From: Candidatus Tityobacter terrigena
GTDB lineage: Bacteria > Vulcanimicrobiota > Vulcanimicrobiia > Vulcanimicrobiales > Vulcanimicrobiaceae
Direction: 5' to 3'
DNA: 62,261 nt
Assembly (NCBI GenBank): GCA_003156715.1
Contig: PMHO01000012.1
Location: 1-62,261 of the forward strand
A program made the position numbers and the translations under genes. Positions 17,446 to 25,319 of this stretch are shown one piece after another. How positions within the stretch are numbered: position 1 is the stretch's first letter; every line of letters starts with the position of its first letter. The notes beneath the pieces are model-generated. The model searched no databases and was not told where the DNA came from. It was given only the letters and a program-made list of their open reading frames with translations.

Positions 17446-18377
17446 ACCAGCCGATCGATCCGAGCGGCTTGCGCGTAACCTCGCTCGCGGAGCGGCCATC
17501 GAAAGTCCAGCGCGCCGACGGCGGGAAGACGGTTGCTCCGAATGCAGCATTCCGCGCATGGTTCGACGCGCTGCCAAACATCCTGGCCGGCAAAGACCTG
17601 CGTGACCTGGTTGGCCGAACTGCTGCCGCCATCGAGCGCAAACGGCCGGTGCTGCTCGGCATGGGTGGCCACGTCATCAAGGTCGGCCTGGGCCCGATGC
17701 TGTGCGACCTGCTGCGCGACGGCTACGTCGGGGCCGTCATCGCGAACGGTTCCGTCACGATCCACGACACCGAACTAGCGCTGGTTGGACAGACCTCCGA
17801 GGATGTTGACGTCGCCTTGCAGGACGGTTCGTTCGGGATGTCGGGTGAAACGGCGCGCTTCATTCTCGACGCGATTGCAAGCGGGCGCAAGCGCGGCATC
17901 GGACGCGCCCTGGGCGACGCGCTTCTCGCCGTACGTGCGCCGAACGCATCGTCGTCGGTTCTCGCCACGTGCGCGGCGCAAGGTCTTCCGCTCTGCGTCA
18001 CGGTCGCGATCGGCACCGACGTCGTCCACGGACACCCGGAGGCCGACGGGGCTGCGATTGGCGAGGCGGCGCTGATCGACTTTCGCATCTTGTGCTCGAT
18101 CGTGGCAGATCTGTTGGACGGCGGCGTCTATCTCAACTTCGGTTCGGCCGTTCTGCTGCCTGAAGTGTTCCTCAAAGCGGTCAGCATTGCCCGTAATTTG
18201 GGTTATCGCGGAGATTGCACGACGGCCGACTTCGACTTCGTGCGCCAATACCGGCCGCAAACGAACGTCGTGCGCCGGCCGCACCTTGGTACGAGCGGCC
18301 GCGGCTTCGCGTTCACCGGCCCGCACGAACTGCTGTTCCCGCTCTTTTGGCAAGCCGTACGATCGGAACTGGCTTGA
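17424..18377 (+). CDS. Conserved protein, deoxyhypusine-synthase-like
   Basis: 317 aa from TTG 17424, preceded by AGGA at 16-19 of the 17400 block; GTG 17439 is the alternative. The core reads VLLGMGGHVIKVGLGPMLCDL, VGAVIANGSVTIHDTELALVG, GQTSEDVDVALQDGSFGM, then VAIGTDVVHGHPEADGAAIGE and NFGSAVLLPEVFLKA. The Gly-rich start and 'GLGPMLCDLLRDG' resemble the NAD-binding part of deoxyhypusine synthase. I do not see that enzyme's catalytic lysine motif, so a different reaction is likely. It is translationally coupled (TTGA) to the glycosyltransferase that follows. Function unknown. Confidence 0.6.
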   Translation: MNPQLVPYQPIDPSGLRVTSLAERPSKVQRADGGKTVAPNAAFRAWFDALPNILAGKDLRDLVGRTAAAIERKRPVLLGMGGHVIKVGLGPMLCDLLRDGYVGAVIANGSVTIHDTELALVGQTSEDVDVALQDGSFGMSGETARFILDAIASGRKRGIGRALGDALLAVRAPNASSSVLATCAAQGLPLCVTVAIGTDVVHGHPEADGAAIGEAALIDFRILCSIVADLLDGGVYLNFGSAVLLPEVFLKAVSIARNLGYRGDCTTADFDFVRQYRPQTNVVRRPHLGTSGRGFAFTGPHELLFPLFWQAVRSELA

Positions 18378-19348
18378 GCCTGATCAGCGTCGTCATCCCG
18401 CTGTACAACGAGGAGGGCAACGTCCCCGAGCTGATGCGGCGCATCAGCGAGGTGTGCGAGCGAATCCGCCGCGGCGGCGACGACTACGAGATCGTCGCCG
18501 TTAACGACGGCTCGCAGGACGGAACGCTGGCCGCGTTGCGCGCGGAGCTGCGCGGCCAGCCGCGCTTGGTCATAATCGATCTCTCGCGCAATTTTGGTCA
18601 CCAAATTGCAGCCACCGCTGGTATCGAGAACGCGCGCGGCGACGCCGTCATCCTAATGGACGGCGACCTGCAAGACCCGCCGGAGCTGCTGGAGGCATTC
18701 TTAGCCAAGTGGCGCGAAGGATACGACGTCGTCTTCGCCACGCGGCGCGCGCGCAAGGGCGAAAGCTTTTTCAAGAAGACGAGCGCCCAGCTCTTCTACC
18801 GCCTGATACGCCGCCTCACGAACGTATCGATACCGGTCGACACGGGCGACTTCCGCTTGATGAGCCGGCGCGTGGTCGACGCGCTGGCGCAGAGCCCCGA
18901 GAAACGCCGTTTCCTGCGCGGTTTGGTAGCGTGGGTCGGTTTTCGCCAGGTCGGCATCGAGTACGACCGCGATCCGCGCTTCACGGGTGAAACCAAGTAT
19001 CCGTTTTCCAAGATGCTGCGCTTTGCCATCGACGGCATCACGTCGTTTTCCGAGATTCCGCTGCGCTTCGCGACCTATCTCGGGTTCATCGTCAGCGGCG
19101 GCGCCTTCGTCTATGCGATCGTGGTCATCATCTTGAAACTGCTGGGACAAAACGAGCCGGGCTACACCTCGATCATGGTCGCGTTGCTCTTTCTCGGCGG
19201 CGTTCAGTTGATTTCGCTCGGCATCGCCGGCGAGTATCTCGGCCGCATCTACGACCAAGTGAAAGCGCGCCCGCTCTATTTGGTTTCCAGCGTGGAGCGC
19301 GCCGCGCTGCCGCCGGCAACCGTTGCGCGCGAGCCGATCTCAACATAG
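18374..19348 (+). CDS. GT2 polyprenol-phosphate glycosyltransferase (DPM1/GtrB type)
   Basis: 324 aa. The start is TTG 18374, overlapping the previous stop as TTGA. The GT-A core begins ISVVIPLYNEEGNVPEL, with NDGSQDGT and the metal-binding DGDLQDPPE, then a FRLMSRRVVDAL acceptor motif. The C-terminus has two membrane helices (about residues 225-255 and 265-290), as in GtrB and bacterial DPM proteins. It would charge polyprenyl phosphate with a hexose for export by GT-C enzymes such as the one at 21968-23332. The 3' end overlaps the convergent pdp gene by 73 bases. Confidence 0.9.
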   Translation: MSLISVVIPLYNEEGNVPELMRRISEVCERIRRGGDDYEIVAVNDGSQDGTLAALRAELRGQPRLVIIDLSRNFGHQIAATAGIENARGDAVILMDGDLQDPPELLEAFLAKWREGYDVVFATRRARKGESFFKKTSAQLFYRLIRRLTNVSIPVDTGDFRLMSRRVVDALAQSPEKRRFLRGLVAWVGFRQVGIEYDRDPRFTGETKYPFSKMLRFAIDGITSFSEIPLRFATYLGFIVSGGAFVYAIVVIILKLLGQNEPGYTSIMVALLFLGGVQLISLGIAGEYLGRIYDQVKARPLYLVSSVERAALPPATVAREPIST

Positions 19349-20589
19349 ATGACCGGACGCTTCGCCGGCTCGCGCGCTTGGATGTCGAAAGCATGCCCAA
19401 TGGCGGGCGCCAAAGCCGCATCTCCGTAAACGGTCGCGAGCGGCTCGCCCGCTTGCACCGGGTCGCCGATTCGTTTGCGCAGGAAAACGCCGGCGCGCGG
19501 ACCTGCCCGATCCACCGCCGTGCGCGCCGTTTCGCCGAGCGAAACCGCATCGATCCCATGCACGAAGCCTGCGCCGGTGGCGTGCGCGTCGGCAGCGACG
19601 GCGTGCGGAGCGAGCCGCTCGAGCGCGCCGGGAAGAGCTCCTTGGGCGCGCAACATCGCCTCGAAGCGCTCGGCCGCCGCGCCGCCGGCCAAAGCCCTGC
19701 GGAGCGCGGCGCGCGCGTCGCCGGGAAATGACACGACCCGCAGCATCGCTTCGGCGAGCGCGAAGCAGAGCGTTTCGAGCCGCGGATCGCGCCGCCGGCC
19801 GCGCAAGAAATCGCGCGCTTCGCACACTTCGAGTCCCGTGCCGATTGAAGGTCCAAGCGGCTCATCCATGTCGCTGACCAGGGCCGTTGCACCGCGTCCG
19901 AAGCGCTCCGAGAGCTCGACGAGCGTCTCCGCGAGCCGGCGTGCTTGGTCAAAGCGCGGAAGCAGTGCGCCGCGACCGGTTTTGACATCGTAGACGATCG
20001 CGTGCGCACCGCCGGCGATTTTTTTCGAGGCGATCGAGGCCGCTATCAGACCCAGGCTCGGAACGGTGGCGGTGCGGTCGCGCAGCGCGTAGATGCGCTT
20101 GTCGGCCGGCACGAGCCGTGCGCTTTGCGCGGCGATCGCGCAACCCGCACGCTCGAGGCAAACGAAGAACTCGTGCGGCTCGAGTTCCGTGCGCACGCCC
20201 TCGACCGCCTCCATCTTATCGAGCGTCCCGCCGGTGTGGCCAAGCGCCCGCCCCGAGAGCTTCGCCACGACGACGCCACACGCGGCAACCCACGGAACCA
20301 CGATCAGCGAAGTCGAATCGCCGACGCCGCCCGAGGAGTGTTTGTCGACGACGCGCGCTCCGGGCGGGCGCAGCGTTTCGCCGCTCGCAACGAACGCATC
20401 GGTCAGCGCCAGCGTCTCGTCCTCGTTCAGTCCGCGGCACAGGCTGGCCATTAGCAAAGCGGCCATCTGCGCGTCGTCAACGCCGCCTGCGAGGTAGGCG
20501 CTGACGATAGAGCGCCACTGCGAGGGATCGAGAGCGAAGCCGTCGCGCTTGCGCGCGATCGCGCGACGCATCGCCGATCCATCCCTCAT
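19276..20589 (-). CDS. pdp: Pyrimidine-nucleoside (thymidine) phosphorylase
   Basis: 437 aa from ATG 20589 (MRDGSAMRRAIARKRDG; ATG 20571 is the alternative). The N-terminal helical domain includes DAQMAALLMASLCRGLNEDE. The phosphate and substrate loops are VDKHSSGGVGDSTSLI and KLSGRALGHTGGTLDKMEA, followed by the DVKTGRGALL motif. The C-terminal domain carries VHGIDAVSLGE and the late biotin-like fold with RIGDPVQAGEPL. It splits pyrimidine nucleosides to base and (deoxy)ribose-1-phosphate, feeding deoB. It overlaps the convergent glycosyltransferase 3' end. Confidence 0.93.
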   Translation of the reverse strand: MRDGSAMRRAIARKRDGFALDPSQWRSIVSAYLAGGVDDAQMAALLMASLCRGLNEDETLALTDAFVASGETLRPPGARVVDKHSSGGVGDSTSLIVVPWVAACGVVVAKLSGRALGHTGGTLDKMEAVEGVRTELEPHEFFVCLERAGCAIAAQSARLVPADKRIYALRDRTATVPSLGLIAASIASKKIAGGAHAIVYDVKTGRGALLPRFDQARRLAETLVELSERFGRGATALVSDMDEPLGPSIGTGLEVCEARDFLRGRRRDPRLETLCFALAEAMLRVVSFPGDARAALRRALAGGAAAERFEAMLRAQGALPGALERLAPHAVAADAHATGAGFVHGIDAVSLGETARTAVDRAGPRAGVFLRKRIGDPVQAGEPLATVYGDAALAPAIGHAFDIQAREPAKRPVIYVEIGSRATVAGGSAARSTLETK

Positions 20590-20633
20590 TGCGACCTGGA
20601 TTTCGCGTCCGCCGAGGCGAAGCCCGCAAGCTC

Positions 20634-21971
20634 GTGATCCTCCATCCGGTCGTCGATCAGGTCGCCGCACGGCATCCGCTGGACGCCGGTTCGGCCGCCG
20701 GTTTTTTCATCGGTATGGCGGCCGCGGCGGCGCTTTCTGCGCGCCGCCCGGCGCTCGGAATCGCCGCACTGATCGTCGCCGGCCCGTTTGCGTTTTATCG
20801 CGATCTCGGCGCGACCACGGTGACGCTCCCAAAGGTCGTGCTGATCGGGGTGGCGCTCGGCCTCATGCTGCGCCGTCCAAGCCTCGGCGCGCTAGCAGCG
20901 CGTTCGGTGCGGCCTTTATTGTTCGGCGCGATCGCGATCCTCGCGGCCACCGCGCTCTCGGTCCTGGCACCGGCAATGTATCTCGAGCCCACCTTGCGCG
21001 AAACGCTCAAGGCCGCCGAGTATCTCGTTCTCTTCGCCGTCGTCGTCATCGCTTGGAACTGCGACCCGGATGAAAACCCGATTCGCCTGGCTTTCGCGGG
21101 GGTGCTGGCGCTGGTGAGCTGGCTTGCCATCGCGCAGGAAGCGCTCGGCGCACCCTCGGGTATTTGGTACCACGGCTTCGCCATTCCGCGCATCGCCGGG
21201 CCGCTCGAAGGGCCCAATCAGCTCTCGGGTTACGTCGGCATCGCACTGCCGGTCGTCGTCGCTTTCGCACTCGCGCGCGAGGCGACCAAGTTCGAGCTCA
21301 TTGCCGTAGCGAGTGGCGCGCTTGCGATCGTGCTGACGATCTCGCGGGCCGGGACCTTCGCGGCGATCGTAGCCTTTGGCTTGGTCGTTATCTGCAGCGG
21401 TCCTCGCTATCGACGCGCCGTGCTGACCGCGTGCGCCGTCGGCGCGGCTGCCGGCTGCGCGCTGCTAGGTTTATGGGGACTTCTCGGCACGCACTCCCTT
21501 GGGAGCGCTGAGGCGTTCTTCGGACGCTTCTGGAACTTTTCAGAAGTCGAGGATCCGGGAGCTGTCGGCAAGCGCTCTCAACTCTGGCGGGCTGCCGTCG
21601 ATTTGTGGAAGGCGCATCCGGTACTCGGAATCGGTGCCGGGAACTTCGAGTTCGAAATCGGCGAGGCCGGGTTCTACGGTATCCGCACGCACGCGAACAG
21701 CCTGTTTCTGCAAGCCCTCGTCGAAGGGGGATTACCGCTCTTCGCCGCGACGCTGTACACGACGATCGCATCGATCCTCACGTTCGACCGGCGTGCCGCG
21801 CGCGAACCGCTTGCACTCGGCGCTCTCGGTGCGAGCGCCGGATTCGCCTTGCATCAGGTCGTCGACTTGCTCGTGTTTTTCCCGAAGGTCGGCGGTTTGT
21901 GGTGGATCGTTCTCGGGCTTGGCGCCGCTTCGCTCGCCACGGCTCCGCTCGCCGCCCGCCGGCGTTTGTGA
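20634..21971 (+). CDS. O-antigen ligase / polymerase-like membrane protein (Wzy_C family)
   Basis: 445 aa from GTG 20634; other in-frame starts (TTG 20589) would overlap the divergent pdp start. It has about 11 to 12 membrane helices. The large periplasmic loop has the family signature: WKAHPVLGIGAGNFEF, then THANSLFLQALVEGGLPLF. The upstream part of the loop contains IPRIAGPLEGPNQLSGYVGI. Members join O-antigen to lipid A-core or glycosylate proteins at the outer face of the inner membrane. Together with the LptD-like gene it supports an LPS-type outer membrane. Confidence 0.85.
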   Translation: MILHPVVDQVAARHPLDAGSAAGFFIGMAAAAALSARRPALGIAALIVAGPFAFYRDLGATTVTLPKVVLIGVALGLMLRRPSLGALAARSVRPLLFGAIAILAATALSVLAPAMYLEPTLRETLKAAEYLVLFAVVVIAWNCDPDENPIRLAFAGVLALVSWLAIAQEALGAPSGIWYHGFAIPRIAGPLEGPNQLSGYVGIALPVVVAFALAREATKFELIAVASGALAIVLTISRAGTFAAIVAFGLVVICSGPRYRRAVLTACAVGAAAGCALLGLWGLLGTHSLGSAEAFFGRFWNFSEVEDPGAVGKRSQLWRAAVDLWKAHPVLGIGAGNFEFEIGEAGFYGIRTHANSLFLQALVEGGLPLFAATLYTTIASILTFDRRAAREPLALGALGASAGFALHQVVDLLVFFPKVGGLWWIVLGLGAASLATAPLAARRRL

Positions 21972-23332
21972 CCGCGCGCGCCGCAGGCGCCCTCGCCCTA
22001 GCCGCGATTCCGGTCTCGTTCGGCCTGGGAGCGTTCGCGGCGCGCCTCGCGCTCGACGAGCGGCCGGCGCGTCTACGCGTCGACTTCGCACAACCGCTCG
22101 TCGTCGTTACCGCCTGGGGGGGACTGGGCTGGCTTCTCGGCGCGATCCTGATCGCGACCTTGCTTTGCGCCACGCTCGCGCTCGGGGCGTTCCTCATTCA
22201 AGCGGGACGCGTCAAGCATCGGCTGCCCGCGGCGCTCGTCTACGGTGCGGCGGTTCTTTCGCTCGGAGCGGCCTTTACGTGGCCGGTCGTTTTCTCGAGC
22301 GACGTCTACGCGTATGCGGCGTACGGTGATCTGGCGCGGGCTGGAATCGCTCCCTACGCGCCGCCTCCTGCGACCTTCCACGATCCATTCGTTGCGGCTG
22401 CCGACTGGCAATGGGGCGGGGTTTTTCCGCCCTGCGTTTACGGAGCGGGGTTCGTCGCGCTGTCGATGGCTGCGGTGGAGCTCGTGGGGCGCAACGCAGT
22501 GGCCAACGCGCTTGCGCTATTGCGCGTCGCGGCGGCGCTGGCTTTTCTGGGGAGCGCGTATCTTTTTTCGTTCCTTCTTCCGGCCGAGCGCCGGCTGCAC
22601 GGAGCGGCGGCCTTTGCCCTCAATCCGCTCGCACTTTGGGCGGTCGCGGAGGGGCACAACGATGCGTTCGGGATCTGCGCCGTCTTGGCAGGAGCCGTCG
22701 TAGCCCTCCGGGCCGCGGCCTTGGGCGGTCTCGTTCTAGGCCTTGGCCCACTGCTCAAAGCACCGGGTGCCATTGCGGCTTTGGCGCTCGCTCCGCTCGT
22801 AGGGGCTCGAGCGGGCGCAGGGGCCGCGCGCCGCTATCTCGGCGGGGCGCTCGCGGGCTTAGCGGTAGCGCTCGCCTTCGCGCTTCGCTTGCAGCTGCCG
22901 GCCGCAACGGCGATCGCCGGACACGGTCACTACGTTCCCGAGGCGTCGCTTCAGGCGCTGGTCGGCATCGGGGCAGGGCTGACGGCCGCGCTCCTGGTCG
23001 CGCTCGCGGGGGTGCGTCTGCTCTCGATGGGGCAAGCGGCAGGCCTGGTATGGCTGGGCATCGGCCTGTGGCTTGCGATTCCGAACCCCTACCCCTGGTA
23101 TGCTCTGTGGATCCTGCCGGCAGCCGCGGGCGGACTGCCGGGCCGGCCTGCCGCGGCGCTATGGGCCGCGACGATTCTGGCGGCGCTGCGTTACTTTCCC
23201 GACGCCGTCGGAAACATTGGCAGCGACGGCCGAACCTTGCTGGCACTAGCGCAGTTGGCGCCGCTCGGGGTTCTGCTCGCCGCCTATCCAAGGCCCGTCT
23301 CGTCAAAGAAGAAAGAAGCCGCTCCCGCTTGA
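21968..23332 (+). CDS. GT-C-type integral membrane glycosyltransferase (GT87/MptB-like)
   Basis: 454 aa starting at GTG 21968 (GTGA overlap with the ligase-like gene). It has about 12 helices. The first extracytoplasmic loop holds the acidic motif FSSDVYAYAAYGDLARAG followed by a Pro-rich APYAPPP, and later FPPCVYGAGF and NPLALWAVAEGHNDAFG. This is the pattern of GT-C mannosyl/arabinosyl-type transferases that use polyprenyl-phosphate sugars. The donor could come from the GtrB-type enzyme at 18374-19348. Acceptor unknown. Confidence 0.75.
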   Translation: MTARAAGALALAAIPVSFGLGAFAARLALDERPARLRVDFAQPLVVVTAWGGLGWLLGAILIATLLCATLALGAFLIQAGRVKHRLPAALVYGAAVLSLGAAFTWPVVFSSDVYAYAAYGDLARAGIAPYAPPPATFHDPFVAAADWQWGGVFPPCVYGAGFVALSMAAVELVGRNAVANALALLRVAAALAFLGSAYLFSFLLPAERRLHGAAAFALNPLALWAVAEGHNDAFGICAVLAGAVVALRAAALGGLVLGLGPLLKAPGAIAALALAPLVGARAGAGAARRYLGGALAGLAVALAFALRLQLPAATAIAGHGHYVPEASLQALVGIGAGLTAALLVALAGVRLLSMGQAAGLVWLGIGLWLAIPNPYPWYALWILPAAAGGLPGRPAAALWAATILAALRYFPDAVGNIGSDGRTLLALAQLAPLGVLLAAYPRPVSSKKKEAAPA

Positions 23333-23958
23333 CCCAATCAACCGTGCTTGCATCGGTCGCCGCGCTGGCGCTGACGACCCTCGTACCTGCCGGCGCAGCA
23401 GGGGCTCCGGCTTCGCCCTCACCCGCGCCGGCCGCATCGCCGCTGCCGGCGCCATCCACCCTGCCGGCAGCGTCTCCGTCCCCGGGGGCATCCCCTCCGG
23501 CGGGCTCTTCACCGTTGCCCGCGCCGAGCGCCGTGCCGGGCAGTCCCGCGCCCCCTCCCGGCCCGAGCGAGGCGCCGGGCGGTACCACTCCCGGCCCGGC
23601 TCCGGCTCCCTCCCCGACGGTCACACCGAACTACACGTTTCGTTTCATTCCGAAACCAGCCGCCGTCGCGCCAGGAGCTGCGCAGATTCTCGAAGTCGAT
23701 CTCAACTCGAACGTCTTGCGGGCGCAAGGCGACATCGACATGCGCGTCCTGACCACGGTCAACGTCGTCAAGGTGGTCAGTCGCAGCGGCGGACGCTCGG
23801 GGGAGCTTGCGAAAGTCGCTGACGGCGAGTTCGTCGCGGCCGGCAAACTCCCCAAGTTGCCCTTCTTCGTCGGCGGCGTTTCGTTCAATCTCGAGTTCGT
23901 CGCTTCGACTGCGGACGGCCGCTCGACGAGCGTGACGATTCCGGTCAAACTGCGCTAA
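23329..23958 (+). CDS. Secreted Pro/Ala-rich protein with C-terminal beta domain (paralogue 2 of 3)
   Basis: 209 aa from TTG 23329, overlapping the previous stop as TTGA. A signal peptide covers about residues 1-24 (VLASVAALALTTLVPAGA). A Pro/Ala/Ser/Gly linker covers about 25-105. A C-terminal domain covers about 110-209, starting QILEVDLNSNVLRAQGDI and ending SVTIPVKLR. The domain matches the next gene's product and that of 16840-17445. The linker would project the domain through the periplasm or cell wall. No function is recognised. Confidence 0.72.
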   Translation: MTQSTVLASVAALALTTLVPAGAAGAPASPSPAPAASPLPAPSTLPAASPSPGASPPAGSSPLPAPSAVPGSPAPPPGPSEAPGGTTPGPAPAPSPTVTPNYTFRFIPKPAAVAPGAAQILEVDLNSNVLRAQGDIDMRVLTTVNVVKVVSRSGGRSGELAKVADGEFVAAGKLPKLPFFVGGVSFNLEFVASTADGRSTSVTIPVKLR

Positions 23959-24515
23959 TGATGAAGCAAGGTTTCGCTCTACTGGCCATTGCGATCGCCG
24001 TGCTGCCCGTCGCCGCGGCAGCGCAGCCGGTCCCGACCCCGCCGGCTCCCTCCGCCTCACCGGCCCCAAGCGCGAAGGCGCAACCAACTGCGCTCCCGCA
24101 ACCCGCGCCGTCTGGGCCGAACGCGGCGCTGACCCCAAGCCCGGCCCCGGCACCGAGCGCGGCACAGCCATCGGCGGCACCTTCTCCGGCCTTCGGCTTC
24201 GTGTTTACGCCCCCACCCGCGCAGGATCCGGCCGGTCCGTCGATTCGCGAGATCGACCTGAGCGGACAAACCCTCGTCACGCCCGGCGAGCTTGCGGTGC
24301 GGGTTCTGACGAGTCCCGACGTCGTTTCGGTCGTGGCGCGGACGATCGGGCGCGAGATCAACCTACCCGAAGTGCAGTCGGGCCAGTTCGGCGGCTCGGC
24401 CTTCGTACCGGCCCTCCCTTGGTATCTGCGGAATCGTCAATACTCGGTAGAGTTCGTCGCCGCCGCTCCGAGCGGCCGCACGGCCAGCGTGACGCTGAGC
24501 GTGGGCCTCAAGTAG
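23958..24515 (+). CDS. Secreted Pro/Ala-rich protein with C-terminal beta domain (paralogue 3 of 3)
   Basis: 185 aa. ATG 23958 overlaps the previous TAA by one base (ATG 23961 is the alternative). A signal peptide covers about residues 1-22 (ALLAIAIAVLPVAAAAQ), a Pro/Ala linker about 23-85, and the C-terminal domain starts SIREIDLSGQTLVTPGEL. The core RVLTSPDVVSVVART corresponds to RVLTTVNVVKVVSRS in the preceding protein, and both end with a 'FVA...GR..SVT' strand. It is a tandem duplicate of the preceding gene. Function unknown. Confidence 0.72.
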   Translation: MMKQGFALLAIAIAVLPVAAAAQPVPTPPAPSASPAPSAKAQPTALPQPAPSGPNAALTPSPAPAPSAAQPSAAPSPAFGFVFTPPPAQDPAGPSIREIDLSGQTLVTPGELAVRVLTSPDVVSVVARTIGREINLPEVQSGQFGGSAFVPALPWYLRNRQYSVEFVAAAPSGRTASVTLSVGLK

Positions 24516-24521
24516 GCTCTC

Positions 24522-24564
24522 AAAAAGCAAGAAGACCGCAGCATGCTCGGTGCTGCGATCTTCT
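24522..24564 (-). terminator. Intrinsic terminator of the hsp20 gene
   Basis: A 14-base stem with one mismatch (24530-24543 with 24551-24564) has a seven-base loop. Read on the minus strand it is followed by TGCTTTTTG, so it mainly ends hsp20. On the plus strand there is no T-run. Confidence 0.85.
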
Positions 24565-24584
24565 CCGACTTCGCCGATGGGCGG

Positions 24585-24974
24585 CTAAGCCTGATAGTTG
24601 ACGGGGATCTTTTTGGGCTGAGCCTTCGGATGAACGCTGAGCGTCAAGGTGAGCAGGCCGTGCTCGACGTTGGCGCCGATGTTCTCGCCATCGATCTCGT
24701 CGGGCAGCAGCAGGGAGCGCGTGAACTGACGCTTTTCGCTCTTGCCGGCGACCGTTAGCACGCCGTCTTCGAGCGTCACGTCGATCTCGTCGGGCTTGTA
24801 GCCGGCGACAGGAATCTCGACGGTGTAGCCGCCGGACTCGCTGCGGTTGATCTCGATGCCGCCGAAAACGCCGCTCGCACCCGCGAAAAAGTTACGGAAT
24901 GGATCCCATCCCAGCATGTCGCCGAGCGACCGCTGTGGACTGCCGGGGACGCCCGTACGAACCAAATCTGACAT
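24585..24974 (-). CDS. hsp20: Hsp20/alpha-crystallin small heat-shock protein
   Basis: 129 aa ATP-independent holdase. The alpha-crystallin domain covers about residues 38-125: YTVEIPVAGYKPDEIDVTLEDGVLTVAGK, then a GLLTLTLSVHPKAQPKKIPV end containing the conserved 'GxLxL'. The short N-terminal arm has WDPFRNFF. A GAGGAGG ribosome binding site lies about 12 bases before ATG 24974. A near-consensus promoter with a palindromic operator is directly upstream (25022-25073), so the gene is probably heat- or stress-repressed. Confidence 0.95.
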   Translation of the reverse strand: MSDLVRTGVPGSPQRSLGDMLGWDPFRNFFAGASGVFGGIEINRSESGGYTVEIPVAGYKPDEIDVTLEDGVLTVAGKSEKRQFTRSLLLPDEIDGENIGANVEHGLLTLTLSVHPKAQPKKIPVNYQA

Positions 24975-25021
24975 ATTTCTTCGAACCCTCCTCAGTGAAA
25001 CGGCTTGGGGCCGTTGGGGTC

Positions 25022-25050
25022 ATTGTAACGCTGCTTGGCACTCTCGTCAA
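25022..25050 (-). promoter_or_regulatory. Sigma-70 promoter of hsp20
   Basis: On the minus strand TTGACG (25045-25050) and TACAAT (25022-25027) are separated by exactly 17 bases; each differs from consensus at one position. Transcription would start near 25015, about 40 bases before the start codon. Confidence 0.8.
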
Positions 25051-25073
25051 TAGACTGCCAATAGTGCCAAGCA
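25032..25073. promoter_or_regulatory. Palindromic operator overlapping the hsp20 promoter
   Basis: A perfect 11-base inverted repeat, TGCTTGGCACT (25032-25042) and AGTGCCAAGCA (25063-25073), has a 20-base spacer. One arm lies in the promoter spacer and the other just upstream of the -35 box. It shares GCACT/AGTGC with CIRCE, but the spacing and flanks do not fit CIRCE. Probably the binding site of a repressor. Confidence 0.6.
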
Positions 25074-25319
25074 AGCTGGCTTTGAGGTTGCCGGCACACG
25101 TCTGAAAGCCCGCAACCGGGCGCGCTCGAGGGTGGTCCAAGGCAAGGTCCGCCCCGAGGTCATAGGCTCTTTATCGCCACGCTCGCTCCGTCGCTCGTCC
25201 GCGCTCTGCCCAGCTCGAGCCGTCCCCTGGCGGGGCTGCTCGACCGCCTCCGCACGCACCGCGGTCCTTTTGCCCTGCACGAAACGAGCTCCGCCGCCCG
25301 GCCGTACCTAATCGCTGCG

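Noticed and set aside
20634-24515. Large plus-strand open frames crossing 21605-23332 and 22411-23958 as single long proteins
   Set aside because: Their first parts are shadows of the upstream genes. The real products begin at the GTGA and TTGA overlaps at 21968 and 23329, where hydrophobicity and homology begin.
25032-25073. CIRCE element (HrcA operator) at hsp20
   Set aside because: The half-sites share GCACT, but CIRCE is TTAGCACTC-N9-GAGTGCTAA; here the spacer is 20 bases and the flanks differ.
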